Shown: positions 33,761 to 44,880 of the stretch, in pieces
Layout: each line of letters begins with the position of its first letter
Position numbering within the stretch: the stretch's first letter is position 1
Assembly: GCA_032718565.1 (NCBI GenBank)
Contig: JAVGVS010000012.1
Location: 2,878,950-2,942,949 of the forward strand
DNA from: Distichodus sexfasciatus
Taxonomy: Eukaryota; Chordata; Actinopteri; Characiformes; Distichodontidae
Direction: 5' to 3'
DNA: 64,000 nt
Position numbers and translations under genes: made by a program
The notes under the pieces: model-generated
Databases searched by the model: none
What the model was told of the DNA's origin: nothing
The model's input: the letters and a program-made list of their open reading frames with translations, nothing else

Positions 33761-34260
33761 TTAATTGTGCTGTTGTGTTCCGTGCTAAATAAATGGCTGA
33801 GGCAGTATTGGGGGAGTCATTTAGAGCGAGCGTCCCAGCAGCCGTAGCGTGGCAGGGCTAATCATCGTCATGCCTAAAGTGATAAATGCTAACTCTTCAG
33901 GGCTGCCTCGTTTTATTTAGTCCCCCCAGACCTGAAACACACTGCCGCTGCAAAACGGCCCTGCGCTCTCCTGAATAAAAGGTAATAAAGCTCCTCTGTT
34001 GTTTCAAAACAGTGAAAGACTGAGTCTTATTGAGTATTTGGGCCTGCAGTAGGAGATTTGTGGTAGAGGACGGGGAAGGGTTCGGCTCAGCTTTTACATC
34101 ACTAAAGGTTTTTGTTGTCCCAGCCACGGGGCCATCGATTTCACGCTTGTGTAAAAGCTGCTACTGCGGGTATTGATTTTGTAGTAAAGTGTCGTGATAT
34201 CAGATAAATGAACGGTGTAGGTATTGCGGTCATTGCCTTTTAAAGAGAGGCAGTCATTCT
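33761..34260. promoter_or_regulatory. candidate conserved intronic block
   Basis: Repeat-free: GCTAAATAAATGGCTGAGG, GGGCTAATCATCGTCATGCC, AAGTGATAAATGCTAAC, GAATAAAAGGTAATAAAGC. Several homeodomain/HOX-like words. Inference. Confidence 0.4.
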
Positions 34261-35400
34261 TTACGGGCGCTTATGTGGGGTGTGTGTGTTTGACACTTTG
34301 GGTGACATAATGTGAGCACGTTTTGAGCTTTTGTAGACCTGCCTGTTAATCCAAATGAATGAGTCTGGACATGAAAGCACACACACCTGAAGCACTTAAC
34401 ACACAAGCATTAAGGAGGTTCACGGGTGGGGTTTTGCGTGAATCTGATTTTGTTTTAAGTGAAACGATCACACTTTTCTATGCGGTGTTATACATCTCAG
34501 GAAATAGACGGGGTTGTAGCTTAACTGCTCTCTACACACTAGGTAGTGCACATGGAAAGGCACATACACCTTATTTGACTTGGTACACCACATAGGGCAG
34601 GAAGTGACTTTTTCTTAAAATGTTGTGCACTACGCTCGAAATGCTCAAAACAAGGTAATGAGGGTACAAGGGTGTGTGTGTGTGTGTGTGTGTGTGAAAT
34701 AGACTCAGAGGCGGGTTTTGTGATGGTAAGACGTGCAAAATGGCTCATACATTACAGTAATAGACACTGTCATACCTGCTGACTCTCAACACCCAAAAAT
34801 ACACAAAGCCGGGCTTAAAAGAGACACGCCATTATATCAGCACGTTAACCGCTTTGAGCCCTGCGGGATTTAGCAAGGGTCTTTAATGTGGTGTACAGGA
34901 TAACACTTATCAAGAAAGTTTTTCTTTCATTGAACAAACAAGTTGTTGGTGTGAAGCGGCACAGCTTAGTGATCTGTAAATCATTTTTTGTTAAGCAGGT
35001 TAGTTTGCCTACAGTCTTTTAGCTATTACATAACTTTTAGTGACTCGACTGCTAATGTCAGTTCCTGAATGAAATCTCAAATGTCTCGTCATATATGAAG
35101 ATGTGTTTTTGTAGTTTTGTGTATATTTTCTGCTAGATTTCGTTGCCTCTGGCATGTTTTTACTCAGTATCTCAATAGGAAATGACTGACTGACTCCCAT
35201 GACCTCACTTCCTTAGCACAAAATAAATCTGAAAGTCTGCCTATTTTGTGGTCATTCTCTAGAGTGAGAACATTCGTTTATCAGGTCCATCAGAGTAAGA
35301 TGACTTATCTACAAACATTTTTTTGCCTTTCATGTCTTTTAACACTGTGAGATACTGCAGACCGACCCACCCCTAAGTAAACACTCAGACACTGACACTA
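34261..35400. other. intron, mostly unique
   Basis: TG tract at 34672-34698. Otherwise I recognise no repeat or exon. Confidence 0.4.
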
Positions 35401-36300
35401 GGGCTGGGCGATATGGCCTAAAAATGATATCACAATATTTTTAAGACACAATATATATCTCGATATATGTGACCCTCCACGGCAAAACCAGTCGCTTGTC
35501 GCAAATTTTCATAATTAAGTTATTAGGAGACAGGAGTCGGGTTTCTCCTGTCACGCCAAGTGAGAAACGGAGAAATCTGCCTTTGAAGTTGACTATCGAC
35601 GTAGCACTCACAGACGCTTGGTGCGGTTGCGGCTACGTTTGTATTTACGGTAGCCTACGCTGCATTCACAGCCACACGGATAGCCTACCTGCGTTAGGTT
35701 AACTGAACTCGGAGATGGATTCCGGAGAAATATCTTCACGCTAGTCAACGAGTGGATTTACCGTAGATATTGGAGTAGAGCGGTCAAAACAGAAACTTTT
35801 AACATTCCACTGAAATTGAATGCCTCACCTCAAGAAAGTCACGTTTTTAGGATGGAAAGGGTAAGTTTTTCAGCTAAATTTATTCACAACAGTACAGTAT
35901 AGACCTTCCACTGTTTCTAAACACTAAAAACAAAAAATCCAAAATTTTACCGTAACATAATCGGAAACCTCCGTTGCGACAAGCGGCTGGTTTTGCTGTG
36001 GAGGGTCACATATTCTCTCTTTCTGGGAGAGAACTACATTTCCCACAGTCCCCTGCGCATGTCTTGGAGCCGCATCACAATAATGCGATGGACGCGTATC
36101 CAGAATAAACATTTCAAATATCAAGTAAATATCTGTATTGTGAGTAAAAAGCTGGTTGTTGTTATTTATCAGCTAAAATATAAGTTTTGTCTGTAATAAA
36201 GGTGAAGATCTGACTGAACTGGAGCGTTTTTACGAGTGATGGCGTTCCACATGAGAGTGGTGAGCACTCACGAACACGGCGCCTTTACATCACGAGGGAT
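35401..36300 (+). repeat. dispersed repeat family B with nested transposon
   Basis: GGGCTGGGCGATATGGCC start to 35464, then 36014-36300 (CCCACAGTCCCCTGCGCATG, GAGCCGCATCACAATAATGC, GAGCGTTTTTACGAGTGATGG). The copy at 23621-23940 serves as the approximately empty site. Confidence 0.7.
35465..36013 (+). mobile_element. GTGACCCTCC-ended transposon, copy 2
   Basis: The element is 35469-36009 (541 bp). Ends GTGACCCTCCACGGCAAAAC and GTTTTGCTGTGGAGGGTCAC, flanked by ATAT (35465-35468 and 36010-36013). Same orientation as copy 1 but lacking about 65 bp near the left end and a shorter stretch near the right end. Confidence 0.83.
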
Positions 36301-36653
36301 GTTATTATGCATTTTTAAAGCATTTACTTTTAACAGAGTGCTGTTTTTCTTCGGAAACCAAGTCGTTCGCTTCCATCTCCAATTAATGTCTCTGAAATCC
36401 CAGGGGAGTGAGCTGTCTGCTTTGAGAGGGCAGAGAAGCGTAACGTGAAAGTGAAGCACATGCTGTCTGTTCAACATTAACGTGAGGATTTGTACTCGAT
36501 GTTCACGATATAGTCATTTACTGATGTATTGCCCACCTCTAATTAAAAGCTTTCAAAAGCAGCAGACTTGTTATGTTGCCAGACACAAGTATCCTTGCGG
36601 TGCACAGCTATTCAGAATGTTTCCTCCCTATTTTTCCAAAAGGTGATTCTTCA
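36301..36653. other. intron, nothing recognised
   Basis: Unique-looking sequence between two mobile elements. Short frames only. Confidence 0.4.
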
Positions 36654-37132
36654 TTAAGCTGGGCTTACACTGTGCGATTTACAGCGGATTTTCAGCCGTT
36701 TTTTTTTACTTGTGCTACTATTTTTTGGAATGGCCCGACTTTCAGCTTAGTCATGCATCGCGTTCCACACATGGGGTAACCCCTCACAGCCAGTTCCTGA
36801 TCAGCAATCGTATGGTCAGATGAAAATCGAACCTGGTCACCCCCCGTGAGATTATCGCATTGTTGAAGCAGAGCCACGACCCAACGCCCCTGAACCTCAG
36901 TGGGTTTTCCCTCATTGCGCCCACGTAAACACAGAACTGGAAGTAGAGTACAAACATGGCAATGTGTCATCAGTCAGGTGGCATCCGCACATCGGCCCGT
37001 ATAGTGTGTGCACATAAATCGGGAGCTTTTCAACGCATGTGATTTAGTCGTACAGTTGGAGCTGGAGGTTTACAAAAACGACTGCCAAAACACACACGCA
37101 CCCACAGTGTGCCCAGTGTATTCCCAGCCTTA
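36654..37132. mobile_element. PIF/Harbinger-like non-autonomous transposon (tentative)
   Basis: The element is 36657-37129 (473 bp). The left end AGCTGGGCTTACACTGTGCG and the inverted right end (GGCTGGGAATACACTGGGC on the minus strand) pair imperfectly. Flanked by TTA on both sides (36654-36656 and 37130-37132). A 3-bp TTA target fits PIF/Harbinger. No transposase. Confidence 0.65.
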
Positions 37133-38419
37133 GTGTTAGCTTGAATTTTCTTCATTACAAGAATGTGAAATGGACTCCAGAGACTGGCAGAGGGGGGCCA
37201 GCTTTGGGATATAATTGGGTCCTTGCAGTCCTGCAGCTCTCTCCAAGGTCACTTTAAGATAAGCTTCTATACAGGACAGTTCCCTTTCACTCTGCTTCTC
37301 CCTACGTTCTCCACAAAACACTAATCTTGGGTTTAGCTAGTCATCATCTTGTCATAAAGCCTTATTCTGGGTTTAAAGCCTTTGTTTAACTTCACCAGCA
37401 TCAAACCAGCCACAACTGGTAAAAGGTCATCAAGAACCAAGTTGGTCTAGGCTGGTCTAAAGGATTTTTCTTTGATTTGAGGACAGACATCTTTTGGAAG
37501 TGATAACTAGAAGTTAACGTTGGTATAGTTGGATATTTTTAGTACAGTAAAAAAGGAACATTGGGGCTAAGAGTTTTGGCTGGCTTTATTGAGGTCCTCG
37601 TATCTCCTCAGGAAGCTCTGGTCCTGGTATCAGACTTGTCCGAGACATGTGTCTTGCCTGCTGTCTCTAATCTCTTCTTTAAAACAAGGTTTCTGTTTTG
37701 CTTCGCTAACTCCAGGAAAATCACTTCATCATTCCTAGACTCCTACAAGCTCGTTCCAGCCCACTCTGACCGCGCTGCTGCTCTAAAAGCCATAAACTCC
37801 CCTCGCCAGTTAGAAGATATGGCTACGGTAGGCAAAGACTTGAATGATATCTGCGAGGTTCACAGATCCGCAGAAAAACAAAACTCTCCGACTCAGGGAA
37901 ACATAGCAGGGCATTGTGGGTAGCAAGGAGGATTCCTGGCCGTCTCCGTCTGATTAAGACGCGGCGTTGAAAGCTGCCTTTGATCTTAGGAAATGTCTGC
38001 AAGGGGAACAGTTGGAATTTAACTCGGGCGTTTTTCCCTCCCTCTTGCTCTGAGACTTGGCCCCGCAGATGGAGGCAGATAGATAGTGTCACCATTCATT
38101 TCCTGCTCCAGTTCCTACTCCATTTGCAGAAGAAGAAGTAGGACCTGGAGCGCAGCGCGGGAGTGAATAGAGCACATGCCGAGCTTTTGTCGGCTTCCTC
38201 CGAGCTCTCTTTCGTTCCTGTAATTTTACTCCAAATGTATGCAGCATTGTGCATCAGTTCTATACCCACTTTTCACACAACATTTTTTGTTCTTTTTTCC
38301 CCCCCAAACAAAATCGAAGCCTTGGAGCACAGTGAGAGTGAATGTAAAACAAAAACCTCAATCTTGCAATGCTAATGACTTTTTTTTTTTGCCTTGTGTA
38401 TGTTTATTTCTAAATCCAG
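37133..38419. other. intron end, mostly unique; exon 5 acceptor
   Basis: Repeat-poor stretches at 37133-37330 and 37560-38100 could be conserved elements. The 120-residue frame at 37561-37923 has no start context or splice sites that I trust. A T-rich tract (38381-38392) and TAAATCCAG lead to the exon 5 acceptor at 38419. Confidence 0.45.
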
Positions 38420-38625
38420 GCCTCCTGCCTTGGCCGGCAGCCCCACGTTTTCCGATATCTCCGTCATCCGAATCTCGCCCCACCGGAACCCCTCGGTCGG
38501 AGCGGATTCGCCCTTTAACCCGCCGCACCCGTACATCAACCCCTACATGGACTACATCCGCTCCATCCACAGCAGTCCGTCTCTGTCCATGCTCTCGGCA
38601 GCCAGGGGACTCAGTCCTGCAGATG
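38420..38625 (+). CDS. gli3: gli3 coding exon (human exon 5 equivalent)
   Basis: 206-nt internal exon between acceptor AATCCAG (ends 38419) and donor GTGAGT (38626). The first base completes the split Val codon; the last base (G) opens a split Ala codon. It encodes 68 full residues: PPALAGSPTFSDISVIRISP at the start, HPYINPYMDYIRSIHSSPSL in the middle and SAARGLSPAD at the end. The ISPHRNP and HPYINPYMDYIRS segments are highly conserved GLI2/GLI3 blocks of the N-terminal repressor domain. HRNP favours GLI3, although PPALAGSP resembles GLI2, so the paralogue call rests on the whole set of exons. Confidence 0.95.
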
Positions 38626-40329
38626 GTGAGTACCTCAGGGACCCATTCAGGGGCCTCCCAAATTCCTGATAGGCACCCTATAGCCCTGATCATAGACTCC
38701 CCACATATGGTTTTGAGGCCTCCTTTTGCATTGACTCTGAGGCCTCTTTAACTCTTTCTTCTCCCTCTCTTTGAGCGCTTATGTCAGTGGTGTCAAAAAG
38801 TCGCTATGTCAGTTTGACTTTTATGAAATATGAAGCATGAAAAGCAGCAACAGTACTATAGTAGAAACATGTCTGGTGTTTAATGTCCAAAAATGTTTAA
38901 TGTAAAAGCACTTCCTTAAATAAATTCCACTGGTTTAGAGGAAGTGCTGAGCAATTCATCAAAAAATAATCAGAACTGACTTCCAGAACTCCTAATCGAC
39001 ATTATCATGTTTTCCCGTGTTGTATTACTGTGTGTTGTCGTGTTTTCGCCCCATCCAGTCCGCAACTATATATGTGTGCGTGTGTGTGTTTCCTTCAGGT
39101 GTTTTAAAATCACAAAATAGAAGCTTTTATTAGTAAGAAATATTACGCATTTAATAGTGGAACATATTCACACAACGCACCTTGTCAGTTAAGTTTGAGG
39201 GCAAAACATAAAGAAGCAAGAAAACCCAAGATTGTTGTTTATTAATGAAAACTGAGGTAAAATGTTCAGTTAATCGTGATATTGATTTAAGGTCATATCA
39301 CCCAGCCCTACGAGGAGGTGTCAGTGATAGTTAATGATGGCTATAGCATGACCCCTCTCCCTGACACCTTTAAACCAATCGAATTCAAATGATCAAGTCA
39401 TCTTCACATATTTCTTTTATTTGTTTCAGCTCAAAAAATATGCAATTTCAATATCTTTTATCAATTGTTATTTTCTTATTAAAACTTACATTTTTTGGAA
39501 TGAAGTTTAGAATGAAATGTTTACTATTTCGGCTATGTTTAGCTACGTGATTTACCCTATTTTACTGTCCCTGCGCACGGTACGGTGATTCCGAACTTAA
39601 GCAAAATGATTCTGCAAAGGAAATGAATATGCTGCCGTGTGGTGAAATGAAGAACAGATGATGTGAATCAGGCCAGCAATCAAAGCGTGAAGCATTTGGA
39701 GTTCTTTACAACAGGTTAAACATTTACATGTCATATTTTACAGTTTATGACAACACTAAGTAGCAAAACTTACACTTGATTCAACAGCAGCCGTCGGCGG
39801 TGAGGGAGTGGAGATATTAGGAAGCGCTTCGGACTTAGCATTTGACAGACTCTCTTAGCGAACTTGCCCAGACTAGCAGATCGGCTACTGACGCTACGCA
39901 GGTGGGCAGGGCCAGAGCAGTAGATCGGGGCAGGGCTATGCTAAACGTAACCGCTCCACGTAAGCAGGCTGTGCTTTAGTTCTGCCCTGAAAAACTGTGA
40001 AAAGCCGTGAAAAACTGTTAAACTGCATAAATCCACATCATTCAGCGGTTTTCCACATCATTTCAGACACACTTTTCTGACACATTTCATATGTTACCAA
40101 ACCAAGGAAAGATGTAGATGTCTGGAATAAGAATATCAAGAAACAACTTGAAACTTGCCAAAAATGAAAATACAGTAAAATACTGCATGGAAATTTTGGT
40201 ATCAAGTCTGAAGTCTGAATCAAGTTGATTATCCTAAAATCTTGAAATGATGTGTATTTGTGGATCTAGCATGACAGTGCTGACCTCAAATCACATCAAC
40301 TGACGGTCCCAGCAAACCTTTCACCAACT
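38626..40329. other. intron, mostly unique
   Basis: TG tract at 39074-39090. About 39255-39310 is a minus-strand start of repeat family B (ATCACCCAGCCCTA). Otherwise nothing recognised. Confidence 0.45.
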
Positions 40330-41095
40330 TTGTACTTTTCCCATCCGCGAATCTGTGTAATTGTTCTCTCAGGAGGAACGCGGTTTTATCCCGACTGGTT
40401 TGGCAGGGTCGTTCCCTTTGATCCCTCTCTCACGTCGGTGCCTCGGGAGGAAGAATCAAAGGGGCCAGCGGTCACGATCGGAGTCAAAAGGGAGGAGGAG
40501 GTTCAAGGCCAAGGTTTAGGGCAAGGGCCACGAGAAACAGGGGAAGAGGAGAACGAGAGGGGAAGCAGAGCGGCTTCAGCCCCCGCGGGGAGTCATTTGG
40601 GTCCGGCGCATGGAGCCAGATTGGGAAATCAATTACAGGCCTGGCAGGAGCTTTGCTATGTGTGTGTGTGTGTGTGAGTGTGTGTGTTTTTTAAAGAGCC
40701 TCCACAGTACGCCGGCCTCTTGGCCCTGGCGCTCCAGCCGTGGAGCTTTAATTGAAGCCTGGAGCTCCATTACTGAAGGAGGCCAATTGGAGATTCCTCC
40801 CAGAAGGCAGCGGATAATCACCACTGTATCGAACCGCTGCTCCGGCCCACAACAGCTAACTTTTTTTACGCTCTACCAGAATGCGCCCCACAGCCATGGC
40901 GCCGGCCCAGAAACAAAAAAAAACTGCTGCTGTGGCCTAAAGTATCAAGCTCTCGATGATGCTAGTTGGCTTAGCATGAATATCATTTGTGAGAATGGAA
41001 CAAAAGCGCAATTCAAATATTTTTATGCCTTTGATTCGTCATGTGCAACACTGGATTATGAGGCGGAAAAAAGGGAATAGGCAAAAAATCCTGAT
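40330..41095. promoter_or_regulatory. candidate conserved block around a TG tract
   Basis: Repeat-poor GC-rich DNA (about 40560-40650 and 40700-40840) with AAATCAATTACAGGCC, TTTAATTGAAGCC and CAATTGGAGATTCC. A TG tract lies at 40657-40690. A 115-residue acidic/basic frame at 40330-40677 follows a good TTCTCTCAG acceptor-like site, but I see no donor or homology. Confidence 0.38.
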
Positions 41096-41117
41096 TATGA
41101 TAGTAAAGTAAAAGTAA

Positions 41118-42205
41118 AAGTAACCTGCGACCTTCTGATCACGGGGTGAACACCTTACCATTACGCCATCAACTGCTAGGCAACTAGTTGTTAGGGAACT
41201 CACCTCGTGATCAGACGGTCGCCGGTTCCAGAGATGGGAAGTAACCAAGTACAAATACTTTGTTACTGTACTCAAGTAGAATATTCAGGTATCTGGACTT
41301 TACTTGACTGTTTATTTTTGTGCCAACTTTTATCCTTTACTATGTAATTTTTAGCATGAATATCTGTACTTTCTACTCCTTACATTTTCAAATCAGGCTC
41401 GTTTCTCTTGTTTTATTTGAATGACATTTATGAGGCCATTTTGCCTGCATTTGACTTACTCCGTATCAATAATGCGCACCATCCGGACAACTTTACTGAT
41501 TGGTTGAGGCTTAAAAACGTAGTAAACACACACAGAAAGACAATCCCATTGGTGTGTTCGTCTTTGCACATTACACACAACACGACAGACACGATAAAGA
41601 GAGAGAAAAAGAAAGTAAAACCAGGCGGCAACTCGGTGGGAAATGATATCGTGATTGCGGTGGCAGAAAGAAGCTTAGCTTGAGGAAGTTCAGTTCAGTT
41701 TATTTGTACAGCGATCTTTACAGCACTATAATATTTTTGTATGATGTGTTTAGAATAGAAGCAGTCATCGTGTATTATGATTCATGTATTCATGTGACTT
41801 CATTTGTATCTGCTTGCGTTCTACATAACGCTTGGACATGGAGTCCAGTCAGCTTTGCCCTAAAATGGTAATTTTGTCCTTCACAAGGGTACTTTATACT
41901 TTTATACTTTATGTTTTAGAGCCTGTACTTTTCACTTTAATGTGAGTAAAGAAGTCGAGTCAACACTTCCAACTTTTACTGGAGTCTTTTTTAAACACAT
42001 GTATCTATACTTCTACTTGAGTGCAGAATGCGTGTACTTTTGAGACCTCCGGCCCGGTTTGGATCCTGGACCGGTCAAGGTACCACTGAGATACTCATGA
42101 GCAAGGTACCGTCCCCAAGCACTGCTCCCTCATGGATGGGTCAAATGCAGAGGTCACATTTCATTGTGGTGCACTGTGTGCTGTGCTGTGTTCACAATGA
42201 GTAAA
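41118..42205. repeat. two SINE-A heads, then a SINE-A body split by hAT
   Basis: 41118-41175 is a minus-strand SINE-A head. 41176-41228 is a plus-strand head (CGTGATCAGACGGTCGCCGG). The plus copy resumes at 42052-42205 after a hAT-like insertion and lacks about 35 bp after CACTGCTCC. Confidence 0.8.
41229..42051. mobile_element. hAT-like non-autonomous transposon in SINE-A
   Basis: Starts CAGAGATGGGAAGTAACC and ends GTACTTTTGAGACCTCCG, worn versions of the CAGAGGTGG/CCACCTCTG ends seen at 4260-5007. The 8-bp flank GCCGGTTC (41221-41228) reappears as GCCCGGTTT (42052-42060). 823 bp, rich in AAGTACAAATA and ACTTTTACT near the ends. No transposase. Confidence 0.75.
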
Positions 42206-43400
42206 ATCATTAGGAGTATAAATTTTTAAACGTTGGTCTCGTCTTTTTAGCGCTAATGATGGCATAGCTTGTGAGTTGAGTGTAAGGAATTTTGGAATAA
42301 TATTTTTCCATAGCAATACGACTTGCTTCTGTTACATAACTGCTCATAAACTTTTCCTTGGAAGGAAAAGTGAACGCGGTGGTTTTAAAGCCAAAACTCA
42401 CATACTTCCTCAGGGTCATCTTATCGGCCAGATTAGACCAGGCCCCTTAATCCTCGACCAGTAATTCTCGTTCCCGAAAACGATGGGAGTGTGTATTAGC
42501 CGAGTATTGATAAAAGAGGCATTCCGTGTTCAGTATAAGCCGTTTAGGACGCGCTACGGAGGTGGAAATGAGAGCGGCGGTGTCTGTGAATCACTTTTAA
42601 TCTCATCCATCCGACACTCCAGATATTCCCAGAAAATCAACACTTGAAAATCTACGATAAATAACGGATCGCAAATCCCATATTGGCGCTAGCGGCTGAT
42701 GAGTTTCGAACTCATTTGCGAAAGAATGGGCTTGAGCATGGGTGGGATTTGCGCTCCACCTCGCTCTTCTCTTTCTTCCCTTCTCTCCTCTCCCGCTCCT
42801 CCTTCTGTGGCTGAACGGGCACCGCTCCTGCGCTCTCTCTCTCTCCCTCTCTCTCCACGCTTCTCTCCGTGCCCCACTCAGGGAATGCCCTCCAGCAGTG
42901 GTGGCACTCGGAATTGCGGGATCGTCTTCCTCCCTGCCAAGCACCCTCCTCCTCCTCCTTCCCCGTCTTCGAACCCGCCCTCCCGCGCCAAGAGCTCCTG
43001 CATAGAGCGTCCCACAAAGCCCCCTTTCTGAGGGTGAAAAGAAAGGATAAAAAAAGACAGAAGAAGAAGGAAAAGCGCGGCAGAGACAACAGAGACAATT
43101 AAGGGCCCCTCCCCACCCTCTCCACTTAAAGACGTAATACCCACGTCGAATTCGCTTGGAATTTCTCCTTATGCTCGCCCCGGCCAATCAGAGACGCATA
43201 TTCCGTAGGCCTCTGTCTGCCTTCCTTTCATCCCCTCATTTTGGTTTGTTCATTTATTTATTTATTCACCGTTTTTATTGCTTTGCTTTTAAGCGGTGGG
43301 GAGGGGAAGAGGCAGGAATTAGACGCTGCACTTTGTGAGGCTAAAGTGATTTTTTGTATCATCATCCCGAAGCAATGTGTCTTGTGTTGCTCTCCCGCAG
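42206..43400. other. intron: regulatory-looking DNA and CpG/CT-rich block
   Basis: 42580-42720 is repeat-poor (ACGATAAATAACGGATCGC). 42770-43030 is CT- and CpG-rich. 43100-43215 has CCACTTAAAGACGTAATACC and CGGCCAATCAGAGACGC, a CCAAT-box-like word. An alternative promoter or enhancer is possible but unsupported. The Arg/Pro/Ser frames here look like composition artefacts. Confidence 0.35.
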
Positions 43401-43511
43401 TCTCAGCGTCTGTGTGTGTGTGTGTGCATGCACATATTAGTGTGTTTTTAACTTGCTGCCAGAAGTTTATTTTTAGCATGCAGCTCAAGGGGAAAAAATC
43501 GGGATGTGAAG

Positions 43512-43547
<36 letters not shown>

Positions 43548-44459
43548 ATGCTTGTTTGTGTGTTAAATGTTTGTGCAAATGAGTTTGTGTTTTTAATGCT
43601 TTTGTGTGTTATATTACTGTGGTGTTACTGCATTTTGGACCTCAATGCTAGAAGGATATTTTTAGCATGTAGTTCAAGGGAAAAATAGGGATGTATGCTA
43701 AATAAGTTGTGTGTGTGCATGTGAATGTGCAAAAGAGTGTGTGTCTGTGTGTGTATGCTTGTGTGTGTGTGTGTTGATATGCTTCTGTGTATGTAAATGT
43801 GTAAATGTGAATGTTCAGATTAGCGTGCATGTGTGGATGTGCATATGATTGTACACATGAGTGTACATATGCTTATGTGTGTGTGTGTGTGCATTTTGCT
43901 GTATGTGCATATGCTTGTGTGTGTGTGCATATGATTGTACATATGCTTGCGTGTGTGTGTGTGTGTGTGCATTTTGGTGAGAACCAAAATGAGTTTTTAA
44001 CCAGCAGAGTGAGGACATTTTTGGGAAGTGAGGACTTTTTTAGTGGTCCTCACTTCTTTAAACTGCTTTCACAAAAAAAAAATACAAGTTTATTTGCAAA
44101 ACTAAAAGCGTAGAAAGATTAGCTTTTGGTTACTGAGGTTATGGTTAGGGTTATGTTTAGGGTTAGGTGTAGTATTATTTACATACAGTAATATAGAAGT
44201 CAATAGAGGTCCTCACTACTATAGAAGTACAAGGATGTGTGTGTGTGTGTGTGTATGTATGATTGTGTGTATGATTGTGTGTGTGTTCGTGCGCATTTTA
44301 GTGTGTGTGTATATGCTTTTGTGTGTGTATGTGCATATGTTTGTGTGGGTGTGTGTATATGATTTTGTGTGTGTGTGTATGATTGTGTGTGTACGTGTGC
44401 ATTTTGGTCTATGTGTGTATGATTTTGTGTGTGTATGTGTATATGATTGTGTGTGTGTG

Positions 44460-44490
<31 letters not shown>

Positions 44491-44507
44491 GATTGTGTGT
44501 GTGTATG

Positions 44508-44538
<31 letters not shown>

Positions 44539-44880
44539 ACCTGTGTATTTTGGTGTATGTGTATATGATTTTGTGTGTGTATGTGTATATATGTTTGTAT
44601 GTGTATATGATTTTGTGTGTGTATGTGTATATATGTTTGTATGTGTATATGATTGTGTGTGTGTGTGTGTATATATGTTTGTATGTGTATATGATTGTGT
44701 GTGTGCTTGTGTGTATGTGTATGATTGTGTGTGTGTGTGTACCTGTGCATTTTGGTGTATGTGTATATGATTTTGTGTGTGTATGTGTATATATGTTTGC
44801 ATGTGTATATGAATTTGTGTGTGTGTTTATTTATATGATTGTGTGTGTGTGTATGTATGCTTGTGTGTGTGTTAAAAGAC
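43400..44880. repeat. 1.5-kb TG/TA tract region
   Basis: Pure TG at 43516-43546. TG with TGCATATG words at 43690-43975. A higher-order array at 44235-44875 of about 45-60-bp units (GTGTATATGATTTTGTGTGTG, ATGTGTATATATGTTTGTATG). All frames over it are Thr/His or Val/Cys repeat translations. Potential Z-DNA former. Confidence 0.88.
43975..44235. repeat. CCCTAA dispersed repeat, minus orientation
   Basis: AGTGAGGACATTTTTGGGAAG, AGTGGTCCTCACTTC, GAGGTTATGGTTAGGGTTATG and AGTCAATAGAGGTCCTCAC. Same family as 17205-17545, embedded between TG tracts. Confidence 0.65.

Noticed and set aside
37561..37923. 120-residue plus-strand frame
   Set aside because: No recognised protein and no credible splice sites; more likely unique or conserved non-coding intron.
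38239..38751. 170-residue plus-strand frame over exon 5
   Set aside because: Wrong frame over the real gli3 exon.
40330..40677. Possible extra exon after an acceptor-like TTCTCTCAG
   Set aside because: The flanking gli3 exons already join in phase (split Ala codon). No matching donor, no GLI homology, and the frame runs into a TG tract.
42603..43187. 194-residue minus-strand frame and overlapping frames
   Set aside because: GC- and CT-biased sequence; several frames open together; no homology recognised and no donor/acceptor pair.
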